From an uncultured Pseudomonadota bacterium (GTDB lineage Bacteria; Pseudomonadota; Gammaproteobacteria; Steroidobacterales; Woeseiaceae), in assembly GCA_913055625.1 (NCBI GenBank), contig CAJXJW010000006.1, positions 1 through 64,000 of the forward strand: a stretch of 64,000 bases of DNA. The letters run 5' to 3'. The notes beneath the pieces were generated by a model. That model saw only the letters and a program-made list of their open reading frames with translations. It had not been told where the DNA came from and did no database searches. The translations under genes were made by a program, and so were the position numbers. Positions 7,779-17,160 of the stretch are shown in pieces (position 1 is the stretch's first letter; each line of letters starts with the position of its first letter).

Positions 7779-9443
7779 ATGAATGCATGGAGAGTGTTCT
7801 CGACAGGACGTCTCATCACAGTGGTGCAACTCGCGATACTGGCCGCGGGCTTCACCAACGCCGGCATGGCGAATGCCGCGACCTACTCGGCGGTGGCCGA
7901 CGCTTACACGAAACAGAAAGACGCGCACCTGAACTTCGGTGACCGCGACGATGTTCGGGCCCAGCGGTGGTCGGACATCACGGGGCTGGTCCGTTTCGAC
8001 CTGTCTTCGCTGTCGTCGTCGACGAGTGTTTCGTCCGCAAGCCTGCGAATCAGGATCCAGGACGTCGGGCTGTCCGGCAAGATTACGGTGCACCGCATCC
8101 TGGAGCCGTGGTCGGAGAGGCAGGTTACGCACTCGAACAAGCCGAACCTCGGTGGTGCCGTCGCGAGCTTTTACGTCGACGGGTCGAAGGAAGGCCGGAC
8201 GATCAGCATCGATGCCACGAGCCTCGTCCGGGACATGTTGCGCTACGGTGCGCACGGCATCGCGTTCAGATCGCCGGACGGCAATATCGGCATGGGCAGC
8301 CGCGAAGGCGGCGCGCCGGCAAGGCTCGAGATCTCAACAGGGTCGTCGGGTTCCGGCGGTGGGTCGGGTTCCGGTGGCGGATCCGGGTCCGGCGGTGGTT
8401 CCGGCAGTGGCACGCCGCTGGCGGCGACGGCCGATGCCTACACGAAGTCGGCGGACCGCAGGGCCAACTTCGGCACGCGCGACGACGTGCGTTCGCAGAA
8501 GTGGGCGGACATCACGGGATTCGTCCGGTTCGACCTGGGCGCAGCGCCGTCCGCGTCGTCCCTGCAGTCGGCCACGCTGCGCATCCCGGTGCGGGACGTG
8601 CCATTGTCGGGCCGGGTAAGCGTACATCGCGTTCTCGGCAACTGGAGCGAGTCTGGCATTACGCATGACAACAAACCCCGTCTCGGGCCCGCGCTGCTGA
8701 GCTTCGATGTCGACAGCGGCGACGCCGGGAAGACGCTGTCGGTGTCGGCAACGAGCCTCGCACGAGAGCTGCTGCAGAACCGGTCCGCGAATCACGGGAT
8801 TGCCTTCGCTACGAGCGACGCCAACGTCGGCATCGGCAGCCGCGAGAGCGGCGGCGGCATCTCCCTTGTCGTGAATGGCGGTTCGTCGGGGTCCGGGAGC
8901 GGCAACCGGCCGCCCGAGCTGCTGGGCGATCCGCCGAGTGGCATCAGTGCCGGTTCGAGCTACGACTTCCGGCCGACAGCGTCCGACCCGGACGGTGACA
9001 CGCTCACGTTCACGATCCAGAACAAGCCGCCCTGGGCAAACTTCCGGGCCGGCAGCGGCCGTCTCTACGGGACGCCGTCACTCGGCGACGTCGGCATTCA
9101 CGGCGGCATCTCGATCAGCGTGTCGGACGGCGAGGATTCGGCGACACTCGGGCCGTTCCAGATCGAAGTGCTGCAGGGCGGCGACGCCCGCATCACGCTG
9201 AGCTGGGCCGTCCCCACTCAGAACACGGACGGTTCACCGCTGACGGACCTGGCCGCCTACCGGATTCTCTGGGACCGGCGTGGCTCGAGTGCGAGCGGCT
9301 CCATCCAGATCAACAACCCGTCGGTGTCGTCCTACGTCATCGAGAACCTGCCCTCCGGGAGCTACGACTTCTCAATCGTCGCCATCAACTCCCAGGGCGT
9401 GTCCAGCGCGCCGTCGAACGAGATCACGGCACGCATCGACTAG
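7779..9443 (+). CDS. Secreted protein: two DNRLRE domains, Gly-Ser linker, Ig-like and Fn3-like modules
   Basis: Predicts 554 aa with a signal peptide (about 28 aa, ending near ANA). Residues about 30-185 and 215-365 are two copies of a DNRLRE (CBM96-like) domain, sharing ADAYTK, NFG-RDDVR and ITG-VRFDL motifs and the HSNKP/HDNKP and GMGSRE/GIGSRE pairs. They are joined by a perfect GSGG-type linker (about 188-210). A He_PIG Ig-like module (DPDGDTLTFTIQNKP, about 385-470) and an Fn3-like module (AYRILWD, YVIENLPSGSYDF) complete it. The last two modules closely match those of the lipoproteins at 1962 and 9508. Start 7779 is the ATG at the signal peptide. A carbohydrate-binding or matrix role is inferred. 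Confidence 0.87.
   Translation: MNAWRVFSTGRLITVVQLAILAAGFTNAGMANAATYSAVADAYTKQKDAHLNFGDRDDVRAQRWSDITGLVRFDLSSLSSSTSVSSASLRIRIQDVGLSGKITVHRILEPWSERQVTHSNKPNLGGAVASFYVDGSKEGRTISIDATSLVRDMLRYGAHGIAFRSPDGNIGMGSREGGAPARLEISTGSSGSGGGSGSGGGSGSGGGSGSGTPLAATADAYTKSADRRANFGTRDDVRSQKWADITGFVRFDLGAAPSASSLQSATLRIPVRDVPLSGRVSVHRVLGNWSESGITHDNKPRLGPALLSFDVDSGDAGKTLSVSATSLARELLQNRSANHGIAFATSDANVGIGSRESGGGISLVVNGGSSGSGSGNRPPELLGDPPSGISAGSSYDFRPTASDPDGDTLTFTIQNKPPWANFRAGSGRLYGTPSLGDVGIHGGISISVSDGEDSATLGPFQIEVLQGGDARITLSWAVPTQNTDGSPLTDLAAYRILWDRRGSSASGSIQINNPSVSSYVIENLPSGSYDFSIVAINSQGVSSAPSNEITARID
8338..8412 (+). repeat. Gly-Ser linker microrepeat
   Basis: Short tandem units of the GGTTCCGGC/GGCGGT kind encode the flexible linker between the two DNRLRE domains. 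Such repeats can change length by slippage in steps of three bases. Confidence 0.75.
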
Positions 9444-9470
9444 TTCGAGAAGCCGGGGTCATCGACACAG

Positions 9471-9500
9471 CGCCCGCGCGGGAAACCGCGCGGGCGTTCT
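9471..9500. terminator. Bidirectional terminator between convergent genes
   Basis: An 11-bp GC-rich perfect stem (9471-9481 with 9486-9496) with a GAAA tetraloop, followed by TTCTTGT on the plus strand. It lies in the 64-bp gap between the stops at 9443 (+) and 9508 (-), where it can serve both. Confidence 0.8.
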
Positions 9501-9507
9501 TGTCGGG

Positions 9508-10152
9508 TCACATTGCCATCTTGGCGACAGTGTTCGAGTGCTGGCTTTCGACACCGGCGCTGTTGTATGCCGTTGCGACGAAGTAGTAGGTCTTCGGCAG
9601 CAGGTTCTCCACAACGTGCGAGGAAACGCTCGGGTTGTCGATATCGATGACACTGGGGTAGTTGCCTTCTTCGTCCCCGTAGTAGATGCGGTAGCCGGCC
9701 AGGTCTGTCAGGGACGTGCCGTCCTCGTTCTCCATCGGTGCGTCCCATGACAGCGAAACGCTGGCGTCCCCCGAGGTGACGACTTCGATGTCGAAACTGA
9801 TCGTGGCAGTGTTGATGCCGTCGGAGGCCGAGATCCGGATGTCGCTGTAGACGCCCTCCGAGCCCGCCACCGGCACGCCCGACAGCTCACCGTTGTCGGT
9901 GTCGAAAGATGCCCATGTCGGCTTGTTCTGGATCGAGAACGTGAGCGCGTCACCGTCCGGGTCGGATGCCGTCGGGCTGAAAACGAACGCGACGTCCACC
10001 AGGATGACCGGGCTGGGCGCGCCGCTGAGCGACGGCTGGCCCGCCGCGTCGGGGATGTTGCTCGTCGGCGAATCGAGACAGCCGGCGAGTAACAGGATGA
10101 CAACCAGCGGGCATGCGCGTTTCGCCGACGCGCGGAATGAAGAAAAACTCAA
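9508..10152 (-). CDS. Small lipoprotein with one Ig-like (He_PIG) and one Fn3-like module
   Basis: Predicts 214 aa. The TTG start at 10152 is chosen because AAGGAG lies 7 nt before it and it gives a short basic N-terminus, a hydrophobic stretch and a lipobox (ILLLAGC). A longer frame from 10254 would put 34 extra residues before the signal peptide and has no such site. After the lipobox come one He_PIG module (DPDGDALTFSIQNKP, GELSGVP) and one Fn3-like module (AGYRIYYGDEEGNYP, HVVENLLPKTYYF). It is a one-repeat version of the 741-aa lipoprotein at 1962-4187. Both sit behind a c-di-GMP-I riboswitch, and this one also has a sigma-54-type promoter. A biofilm-matrix or adhesion role is inferred. 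Confidence 0.88.
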   Translation of the reverse strand: MSFSSFRASAKRACPLVVILLLAGCLDSPTSNIPDAAGQPSLSGAPSPVILVDVAFVFSPTASDPDGDALTFSIQNKPTWASFDTDNGELSGVPVAGSEGVYSDIRISASDGINTATISFDIEVVTSGDASVSLSWDAPMENEDGTSLTDLAGYRIYYGDEEGNYPSVIDIDNPSVSSHVVENLLPKTYYFVATAYNSAGVESQHSNTVAKMAM

Positions 10153-10278
10153 AATTCGCTCCTTGAAGTACTGCAGTCCGTTGAAAGGGCCAGGCCGCGA
10201 CCGGGCGGGCGACTGCCAGGAGCGAGGAGCAGCCGTGACGGGCGTCAGTGGCACGGAGAAACCTGCCGTGGGCCCGGA

Positions 10279-10358
10279 TGGCGGCTCCGCTATCTCAGGA
10301 CAGGTAATCCCGCAGACCGGAAGCTTTGCGTCCCCACCTCACGATGGGTTTGCCTTTG
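10279..10358 (-). promoter_or_regulatory. Cyclic-di-GMP-I (GEMM) riboswitch
   Basis: Minus-strand order: GGCAAACC; a P1b hairpin with a GTGA tetraloop (CCCATCGTGAGGTGGG); GACGCAAAGC; TCCGGTCTG; a variable hairpin; ATAGCGGAGCCGCC as the closing strand. All landmark GEMM-I positions are present. It lies about 130 nt before the TTG start of the small lipoprotein and begins only a few bases after the predicted sigma-54 start point. Confidence 0.93.
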
Positions 10359-10372
10359 TCGGGGAGGGGTAA

Positions 10373-10389
10373 AGCAACTCGTGTGCCAA
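10373..10389 (-). promoter_or_regulatory. Sigma-54 (RpoN) promoter, -24/-12
   Basis: On the minus strand it reads TTGGCACACGAGTTGCT. The invariant GG and GC are separated by exactly 10 bp, and TGGCAC-N5-TTGCT is the full consensus. Predicted transcription would start near 10362, just before the riboswitch aptamer. The required enhancer-binding activator is not in the window. Confidence 0.85.
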
Positions 10390-10805
10390 TCGGGAAAAAG
10401 GCAATCAAAAACAGGGACCAAGGGCGTGATCCTCGACGAGATCTCAAACGGGCCCGCGCAAAAAGGGCGCTCGCCGTCGGCGTTGCCCGACACTTTACAG
10501 GGTGGACAATTTTCTGGGAGCGTAACTTGTTGAAAAGACGTTGAAAAACGCTGTCGCCGATCGCAAACAGCCGGCAACCCCGGCAGATGTTAAGTTGCGC
10601 AGCCGGCGCCGGATTCACGGTATCCTTGCAACGGGGAATGTGTGACGCAGCGCACATTTCGAACATGGACGCCGGGCGCGGCAGCGAGTCGGCAACCGCG
10701 CTAGTCTTCATGTGTGTCGCGATTCTTCAACGTCGCACACCACAAGGCGCGGAGGGAGCCCGGCTCCGCCGCGCGACAAGAACGATAAAACGGACCTTTA
10801 GCTTG

Positions 10806-13800
10806 ATGTCGATTCGACACCGATTTGCTGTCCCGAGCCGTATCGGGCAGCGACGACTTTCGCGATCCTTGCTGTTTTTCGCGCTCCTGCTCGGCGCAGG
10901 CGCCGCCTACGCCGCTTCGCCGGTCGCGTCGAACGTCACCATTTCCGGCCAGCCGGAAGTGGGGGTATTGCTCACCGGGAATTACGTCTACAGCGACGCC
11001 GACGGCGACCTGGAAGGCGTTTCGCTTTATGCCTGGATTCGTTATCCCGTCTTCGGCGGCAATTGCGTCCAGATATTCGGGTCGACGGTGTCCAGCCAGC
11101 GCCAGTACACGCCGGGCGCCAACGACGAGGGCGACTGCCTCGTCTTCCAGGTGACCCCCGTCGCCCAGACCGGTGCGCCCGGCGAGTTCCAGGGCAGCCC
11201 GGCCCGGAGCCCGTTCTTCGGGCCGATCGGGCCGGCCAACACGGCGCCGACCGCGACGAACGTGTCCATCAGCGGCGAAACGGAAGTCGGATTTACGCTG
11301 ACCGGCAGCTACACGTACAACGACGCCGACGGTGACTCCGAAGGCACCTCGACGTTCCGCTGGCTTCGAGACGGCGGTGCGATCAGTGGTGCCAACGGCC
11401 TCCAGTACGTGCTCGTGGCCGCCGATGAGGGCGCGACGATACGTTTCGAGGTCACACCGGTCGCGCAGTCCGGTGTCACCGTCGGCAACCCCGCGCAGAG
11501 CGGGGAGGTCGGGCCGATTCGCCCGGCGAACACGGCTCCGGTGGCGAGCGACGTCGAGATCAGCGGCACGCCCGAAGCCGGCTACGTGCTGCAGGCCACC
11601 TACGATTATGACGACGCGGACAACGACCCCGAAGGCCCGTCGGTGTACCGCTGGATTCGCGGCAACGCCACGATTCCGGGGGCCACGGGCACCCAGTACA
11701 CGCTGGTGGCGGCCGACGTCGGGACGAACATCCGTTTCGAGGTGACGCCGGTGGCGCAGTCTGGCGTGACAACCGGTATCGCGGTACAAAGTAACGTCAT
11801 TGGCCCGATCCGGCCCGCGAACACGCCGCCGGTGGCGAGCAACGTGCAGATATCGGGCGACATCCAGCTCGGCGCCACCGTCAACGGTACTTATACCTAC
11901 ACCGACGCAGACGGTGATGCGCAAGGCGCCTCGGAGTTCCGCTGGCTGCGTGGCGGCAGCCCGATCAACGGCGCCACGGCGCAGCAGTACACGATCGTCG
12001 CGGCCGATGTCGGCAACGCGTTGCAGTTCGAGGTCACCCCGGTCGCGCAGTCGGGTGTATTGCGCGGGGCCCCGGTACTGAGTGCGCCGGCGAACGTCGA
12101 CAACGAAGCGCCGGTCATCCAGGGCCAGGATGACCTCGAGACGGAAGAGGATACGGCGCTGACGCTGACGGTCGATGACTTCGACATCGACGATCCGGAC
12201 AGCGACCCCGACGACTTCGCACTGAGCGTCCAGGACGGGACGAACTACACGCACCAGGGCAACACGATCACGCCGGCAGAGGACTTCAACGGCGTGCTGA
12301 CGGTGCCCGTCCGGGTCAGCGACGGGTTCGAGTTCAGCGCCGTGTTCAACGCATCGGTGACCGTGACGCCGGTCAACGACCGGCCGGTCATCACCGCACA
12401 GGTCCCGAGCCCGTTCGAGATCGAGGAAGACACGTCGGTCACGCTCGGCCTCGCGAGTAATTTCATCGTCGACGACCCGGACGACATGTTTCCGGACGAC
12501 TTCGTGCTGGCGCTGCTGGAAGGCGACAATTACTCGGTCGCCGGCCTGACTGTCACGCCGGCTGAAAACTACAACGGCTTGTTGTTCATCGGTGCGGAGG
12601 TCACGGATGCCGGCGGCCTGACGAGCCAGACGTTCACGCTGACGATCGACGTCGGCGCCGTCAACGACGAGCCGACGCTGGTCGCGCCGATCGAAGACCT
12701 GAACGCTGTCGAGAACTCGCCGGTCAACTACTCGGTGGCCGCAAACTTCGACGACGCCGACGGCGACCCGCTGGTCTACTCGGCCGAGTGGTCGCCGGCG
12801 GCGCCGCCGAACCTGGCGTTCGACGGCGACGCCGGCGTGCTGTCCGGCACGCCGACCATCGCCGATGCCGAGTCGCCGGGCCCGATCTACGGTGTCACGA
12901 TCACGGCGACGGATCCGGATGGCGAGGTCGTCAGCGACACCTTCGAGCTGATCGTGTCCGCGCTCGACCGGGCGAACCTCGCGTTGGACATCGTCGTCAA
13001 CCCGAGCACCGGCAACCCGGGCGATGAGTTCCAGTGGACGTTTACGACCTCGAACCCGGTCGGCCCGCAGGCAGGGTCGGACGTGTTGCTGGAAGGCCAA
13101 TTTACGGCCACGTCGCTGGTCGTGACGCCCGTCGGTGGCGCGGCGTGCACGACGGAAGACGTCTCGAGCCAGGTCGTCGCCTTCGCGTGCCAGGTCGGGG
13201 ACGTGCCGGTCGGCGGCACGCCGTCGCTGACCTTGTCGACGACCAGCGCGGACGCCAGCGAGATCTTCGTCGTGGCCACGGCCACGAGCGCCAATTCCGT
13301 GCCGATCGATCCGAATCCGGCCGACAATACGGACCTGAAAGCGGTCGGAACGGCCGGCGCATTTTCGTTGGGTGCCGCGCAGAGCGTTGGCAGCGCCAGC
13401 GTCCTGTCGCTCGATTCGGGCGACGTCAACGGCGACGGCGTGCCGGACGTCGTGGTGGGAACGTCCGCGGGCACGGCCGTGCAGATCTACCTGGCCGACG
13501 CGGAGCGGGAGTCCTGTGATTGCCAGCGGGATTTCGTCGCCACGCCGATCAGCCTGCCGAGCACCGGCAGTGCGCGCGGCGTAAGACTCGCCGACTTCGA
13601 CAACGACGGCGCGCTGGACCTCGTGATCGCGACGGGCGGCGGCCAGGCCGATACGGTCTATCGAAACACCGGCAACGGCAACTTCGCCGAGCTCATCGAG
13701 CTCGAACTGTCGAGCGCGAATGCCGTCGCCGTGGCGGACTTCGACAATGACGGCAATCTCGATATCGCGATCGCCGCGGACGGACCGAACCTCGTTTACC

Positions 13801-14807
13801 TGGGCGATGGCGCCGGCGGGTTCACGCTGGAGTCCACGATCGGCGATGGGCCGTCGATGGATGTCGTGGCGGGGCGGATCGACGCCGACGCATTGCCGGA
13901 CCTCGTGTTCGCCAACAGCGACGGGGCGAGCCGGATCTACCTCAGGCGCGACAACGGCGGTTTCCGCGGTGGAGACCAGTTCTCCCTCGGTGGCGTCAAC
14001 TCGGTGGCGCTTGGCGACCTCGACGGCGACGGCGCCAACGACCTGGTGTTCGGGCGCGGATCAGTGTCGGGCGGGCAGGTCCCGTCGAACCCTGTCTATC
14101 TCAACAATGGGAACGGCGGCTTCAACACGATCCTGACGAGCCTAGGCATCTCGCCGACCAACGACGTGCAGATCGGCGACGTGAGCCGCGACGGCAGCCC
14201 GGACCTGGTGTTTGTGAACGCGAGCGGCGTGCACCAGGTTTGGAAATGGGACGGCAGCGACTTCGTGCTGCACGACGAGCAGATCATCGACCTCGGCGCG
14301 CTGGTGGGCCTGCTCGGCAACTTCGGCGAGGTCGCGACGGACGATGCCGGCGGCATCGACCTGGTCATGGCCGGTGCGGTCGGCTCCGGCATCGGCGTGT
14401 ACCTCAACGACGGTCTCGGCAACCTGGGCCGCGGCGACAATACGGTGCCGGTGCTCGAGTTGGTCGGCGACGCGGCGGTGGAGATCCCGTCGGGGAGCGC
14501 ATTCACGGACCCGGGCGCGACGGCGCTGGACGACATTGACGGTGACATCTCCGGCGCCGTCGTGGCGTCGGGCAACGTGAACACGGCGGTCGTCGGCCAG
14601 TACACCGTGACCTATAATGTCAGCGATTTTGCCGGCAATGCGGCAGAGCCGATCACGCGATCGGTTCGGGTCAATCCCGCGACGGGTGCGGGTGGTGGCG
14701 GCGGCGGCAGCCTCTCGGCCGGCCTGGTGGCGCTATTGCTGGGCATGTTGATTGCAGGTGCCCGGTATCGGCGGGTGCGCCATCCGGGCGTTCGGAACAA
14801 GAACTAA
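10806..14807 (+). CDS. Giant surface protein: Ig-like repeats, cadherin-like, FG-GAP propeller, GlyGly-CTERM-like tail
   Basis: Predicts 1333 aa. The signal peptide (SLLFFALLLGAGAAYAA) fixes the ATG at 10806; the frame is open back to 10587 but those residues look non-coding. Four tandem repeats of about 97 aa (nt 10914-12110) each carry xISGxxExG, DADGD and FEVTPVAQSG. Two cadherin-like modules follow (EEDTALTLTVDDF and NDRPVITAQ regions), then a He_PIG module, a DUF11-like part, and at least five FG-GAP/VCBS propeller repeats with Ca-binding DVNGDG, DFDNDG and DLDGDG motifs (residues about 870-1190). A HYR/DUF5011 module (DPGATALDDIDGD) comes next. The end is Gly6-Ser, a hydrophobic segment and RYRR, as in GlyGly-CTERM sorting signals. 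A role as a large adhesin or matrix scaffold is inferred. Confidence 0.9.
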   Translation: MSIRHRFAVPSRIGQRRLSRSLLFFALLLGAGAAYAASPVASNVTISGQPEVGVLLTGNYVYSDADGDLEGVSLYAWIRYPVFGGNCVQIFGSTVSSQRQYTPGANDEGDCLVFQVTPVAQTGAPGEFQGSPARSPFFGPIGPANTAPTATNVSISGETEVGFTLTGSYTYNDADGDSEGTSTFRWLRDGGAISGANGLQYVLVAADEGATIRFEVTPVAQSGVTVGNPAQSGEVGPIRPANTAPVASDVEISGTPEAGYVLQATYDYDDADNDPEGPSVYRWIRGNATIPGATGTQYTLVAADVGTNIRFEVTPVAQSGVTTGIAVQSNVIGPIRPANTPPVASNVQISGDIQLGATVNGTYTYTDADGDAQGASEFRWLRGGSPINGATAQQYTIVAADVGNALQFEVTPVAQSGVLRGAPVLSAPANVDNEAPVIQGQDDLETEEDTALTLTVDDFDIDDPDSDPDDFALSVQDGTNYTHQGNTITPAEDFNGVLTVPVRVSDGFEFSAVFNASVTVTPVNDRPVITAQVPSPFEIEEDTSVTLGLASNFIVDDPDDMFPDDFVLALLEGDNYSVAGLTVTPAENYNGLLFIGAEVTDAGGLTSQTFTLTIDVGAVNDEPTLVAPIEDLNAVENSPVNYSVAANFDDADGDPLVYSAEWSPAAPPNLAFDGDAGVLSGTPTIADAESPGPIYGVTITATDPDGEVVSDTFELIVSALDRANLALDIVVNPSTGNPGDEFQWTFTTSNPVGPQAGSDVLLEGQFTATSLVVTPVGGAACTTEDVSSQVVAFACQVGDVPVGGTPSLTLSTTSADASEIFVVATATSANSVPIDPNPADNTDLKAVGTAGAFSLGAAQSVGSASVLSLDSGDVNGDGVPDVVVGTSAGTAVQIYLADAERESCDCQRDFVATPISLPSTGSARGVRLADFDNDGALDLVIATGGGQADTVYRNTGNGNFAELIELELSSANAVAVADFDNDGNLDIAIAADGPNLVYLGDGAGGFTLESTIGDGPSMDVVAGRIDADALPDLVFANSDGASRIYLRRDNGGFRGGDQFSLGGVNSVALGDLDGDGANDLVFGRGSVSGGQVPSNPVYLNNGNGGFNTILTSLGISPTNDVQIGDVSRDGSPDLVFVNASGVHQVWKWDGSDFVLHDEQIIDLGALVGLLGNFGEVATDDAGGIDLVMAGAVGSGIGVYLNDGLGNLGRGDNTVPVLELVGDAAVEIPSGSAFTDPGATALDDIDGDISGAVVASGNVNTAVVGQYTVTYNVSDFAGNAAEPITRSVRVNPATGAGGGGGGSLSAGLVALLLGMLIAGARYRRVRHPGVRNKN
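10914..12110 (+). repeat. Four tandem in-gene repeats of about 291 bp
   Basis: Diverged copies start near 10914, 11238, 11529 and 11820; the last three are spaced exactly 291 bp. Each encodes one Ig-like module of the giant surface protein. Copies 2-4 share the VTPVAQSGV and GPIRPAN endings, so the array probably grew by duplication. Confidence 0.8.
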
Positions 14808-14826
14808 GCAGCAAGCGGGGCTTCGA

Positions 14827-15594
14827 ATGCCAGCTACAAACAGCCAATCGCGGGATGTAACCGCGTTCGCCAGGGTTTCGACGGACGGCGTGCGCCGGCA
14901 GCTCTGGCTGCTCGCGCTCCTGGGCTTTGCGGCGGTCCTGGCCGGTCGTGCGGACGCGCAGGACGTCCGGTACTCCTGGTTCGAGATCGACTACGTGTCC
15001 CAGGATGCGGAGCTCGAGGGCGTCCAGGCCAATCCGGGCCTCAATCAGCAGGTGAACATCCAGACCTCGGACGGCTCAGGTGTTCGGTTCCGGGGCTCGA
15101 TCGGCACCTGGCACAACCTGTACGTGTTCGTCGACTACACGTCCGTCGACCCCGATGTCGCCGGCGTCGTCACGAACGACCAGGGCGAGTTCCCGGCCAT
15201 GGATGAATTCGACCTGACGACGGTCCGCGGCGCCGTCGGGTACCGCATACCGCTGGGCTACGGTACCGATATCAACGCCGAGCTCTCGTATGACAGCCTG
15301 GATTTCGACTTCGGCAGTTTCGCCGGCGAGGATTTCGACACCGGCGACCGGGGTTTCGGGGCGGCCGTCGCGCTTCGGAAAGTGTTTGCGGACCGGCTGG
15401 AACTCCGCGCGCACGTCCGGTATTCGAGCGTCGGCAAAGCGGACCTGACGACGCTGGAAGTCGAAGAGGATACGCTCGCCGGCGTGGGGCTCAGCTACAT
15501 GTTCATCCGCGGCCTGTCGCTCTCGCTCGACTACGAGACCGGCGAGATCGACTCGATCGGGGTGGGTTTCCGCCTGGACCTCGACGAGAACTAG
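14827..15594 (+). CDS. Outer-membrane beta-barrel protein
   Basis: Predicts 255 aa. A signal peptide (ending near GRADAQ) is followed by about eight alternating amphipathic strands such as GVRFRGSIGTWHNLYVFVDY. It ends with strands GLSYMFIRGLSLSLDYETG and VGFRLDLDEN. The start at 14827 is taken because it lies 20 nt after the giant gene and precedes the signal peptide; the open frame extends upstream into that gene. It resembles OmpW/OmpA-barrel-size porins but no precise family is assigned. It is probably cotranscribed with the giant gene before it and could be part of its export or anchoring, which is speculation from position. Confidence 0.78.
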   Translation: MPATNSQSRDVTAFARVSTDGVRRQLWLLALLGFAAVLAGRADAQDVRYSWFEIDYVSQDAELEGVQANPGLNQQVNIQTSDGSGVRFRGSIGTWHNLYVFVDYTSVDPDVAGVVTNDQGEFPAMDEFDLTTVRGAVGYRIPLGYGTDINAELSYDSLDFDFGSFAGEDFDTGDRGFGAAVALRKVFADRLELRAHVRYSSVGKADLTTLEVEEDTLAGVGLSYMFIRGLSLSLDYETGEIDSIGVGFRLDLDEN

Positions 15595-15706
15595 GCCTCG
15601 CCATTCCCGGGCGGGTCGTGTGCGGATGCCCGCACGGTTCTCGCCGGGGAGGCACGACAGGCGTCGTTTTTATCTGAAATTTCTTGACTTGGACTGTGAG
15701 TGAATT

Positions 15707-17104
15707 ATGCGTCTGACGATATTTGGCTCGGGGTACGTGGGACTGGTGACCGGTGCCTGCATGGCAGAAGTCGGCAATCACGTTGTCTGCGTAGACATCG
15801 ATGCCGCGAAGATCGACGCCCTGAACAACGGGCACGTGCCGATCTACGAGCCGGAACTGGAAGAGTACATCGAGCGCAACGTGGAAGCGGGCCGGCTGGA
15901 GTTCACGACCGATATCGAGAAGGGCGTTGCTCACGGCCTGTTCCAGTTCATTGCGGTCGGAACGCCGCCCGACGAGGACGGCTCTGCGGACCTCAAGCAT
16001 GTCCTGGCCGTCGCGAACACGATCGGTGAGCACATGGATGCCTACAAGATCGTCGTCGACAAGTCGACGGTGCCGGTGGGCACGGCCGACCGCGTCCGGG
16101 ATACGGTGCGTGCCGCGTTGAACCGGCGCGGTGCGGAGATCGACGTTGACGTCGCATCGAACCCCGAATTCCTGAAGGAGGGTGCCGCGATCGCCGATTT
16201 CATGAAGCCGGACCGGATTATCGTGGGCACCGACAATCCGCGCACCACCGAGTTGCTGCGCGCGTTGTACGAGCCCTTCAACCGCAACCGCGACCGTGTC
16301 ATCGCCATGGACATTCGATCCGCCGAGCTGACGAAGTACGCGGCGAACGCGATGTTGGCGACGAAGATCAGCTTCATGAACGAGGTCGCCAATATCGCGG
16401 AGCGCGTGGGAGCCGATATCGAACGTGTCCGCGTCGGCATCGGCTCGGACCCCCGTATCGGCTACCAGTTCATCTACCCGGGCGCGGGCTACGGCGGCTC
16501 CTGCTTTCCCAAGGACGTCCGGGCGCTCGCCCGGTCTGCCGCGGAGGCGGACTACGACGCGCAGCTCCTGAATGCCGTCGAGGCCGTGAACGGCAGGCAG
16601 AAGCAGCGCCTGTTCGAAAAAATCAGCGATTACTTCGACGGGAACCTGGCAGGGAAGACGTTCGCCATCTGGGGGCTGTCGTTCAAACCCAAGACCGACG
16701 ACATGCGTGAAGCATCGAGCCGGACCTTGATCGAGGCCTTGTGGGAGGCGGGCGCGACGGTTCGGGCCTACGACCCGGAGGCCATGAAAGAGGCGGCGCG
16801 CATCTACGGCGAGACCGACCGGCTCACGCTGTGTGACTCGGCGATGGAAGCGCTCGAGGGCGCGTCCGCGCTGGCCATCCTGACCGAGTGGCAGGAGTTC
16901 CGCAGCCCCGACTTCGAGGGCATCAAGAGCGCGTTGTCGACGGGTGTCATTTTCGACGGCCGCAACCTGTACGATCCGGGTGCGCTGTCGCAGTACGGCC
17001 TCGACTACGTCGCCATCGGGCGCAGCAACCTGAACGGCAGTTCGGACCGCCAGTACGGGCGGCGGAAGTCCGACAAAGTAGATCGGCAGACGAGCGCCGC
17101 CTAG
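15707..17104 (+). CDS. ugd: UDP-glucose 6-dehydrogenase
   Basis: Predicts 465 aa, the usual family length. It oxidises UDP-glucose to UDP-glucuronate with NAD, giving the uronic-acid donor for the polysaccharide. Evidence: the Rossmann motif FGSGYVGLV at residues 4-12; [36 protein letters not shown]; and the catalytic cysteine in GGSCFPKDV at residue 266. The C-terminal nucleotide-binding domain contains [14 protein letters not shown]. The start ATG at 15707 is the first residue of the Rossmann domain. The next gene, an outer-membrane protein, starts 56 bp later on the same strand, so the two are likely cotranscribed. Confidence 0.96.
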   Translation: MRLTIFGSGYVGLVTGACMAEVGNHVVCVDIDAAKIDALNNGHVPIYEPELEEYIERNVEAGRLEFTTDIEKGVAHGLFQFIAVGTPPDEDGSADLKHVLAVANTIGEHMDAYKIVVDKSTVPVGTADRVRDTVRAALNRRGAEIDVDVASNPEFLKEGAAIADFMKPDRIIVGTDNPRTTELLRALYEPFNRNRDRVIAMDIRSAELTKYAANAMLATKISFMNEVANIAERVGADIERVRVGIGSDPRIGYQFIYPGAGYGGSCFPKDVRALARSAAEADYDAQLLNAVEAVNGRQKQRLFEKISDYFDGNLAGKTFAIWGLSFKPKTDDMREASSRTLIEALWEAGATVRAYDPEAMKEAARIYGETDRLTLCDSAMEALEGASALAILTEWQEFRSPDFEGIKSALSTGVIFDGRNLYDPGALSQYGLDYVAIGRSNLNGSSDRQYGRRKSDKVDRQTSAA

Positions 17105-17160
17105 ACCGGCCATCGGGGCGAGCATGCCCGTCACCGAGCCGGCCATCCGAGGATTTTACG

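Larger units (their letters stand above)
10153..10805. other. Divergent intergenic region
   Basis: It holds the riboswitch and sigma-54 promoter of the minus-strand lipoprotein (10279-10389). From 10390 to 10805, upstream of the giant plus-strand gene, I see no clear promoter. There is one short dyad GGAGCC-C-GGCTCC (10755-10767) and no gene. Confidence 0.6.

Noticed and set aside
8338..8412. CRISPR-like array
   Set aside because: The short repeats are a coding Gly-Ser linker without spacers.
10701..13100. 799-aa open frame on the minus strand opposite the giant surface protein
   Set aside because: Arg-rich, low-complexity translation typical of the antisense of a high-GC gene; no start context or family motif. 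The plus-strand gene explains the region.
15503..17146. 547-aa open frame on the minus strand opposite ugd
   Set aside because: Shadow of the ugd gene: the plus-strand protein has a complete catalytic set, this one none.
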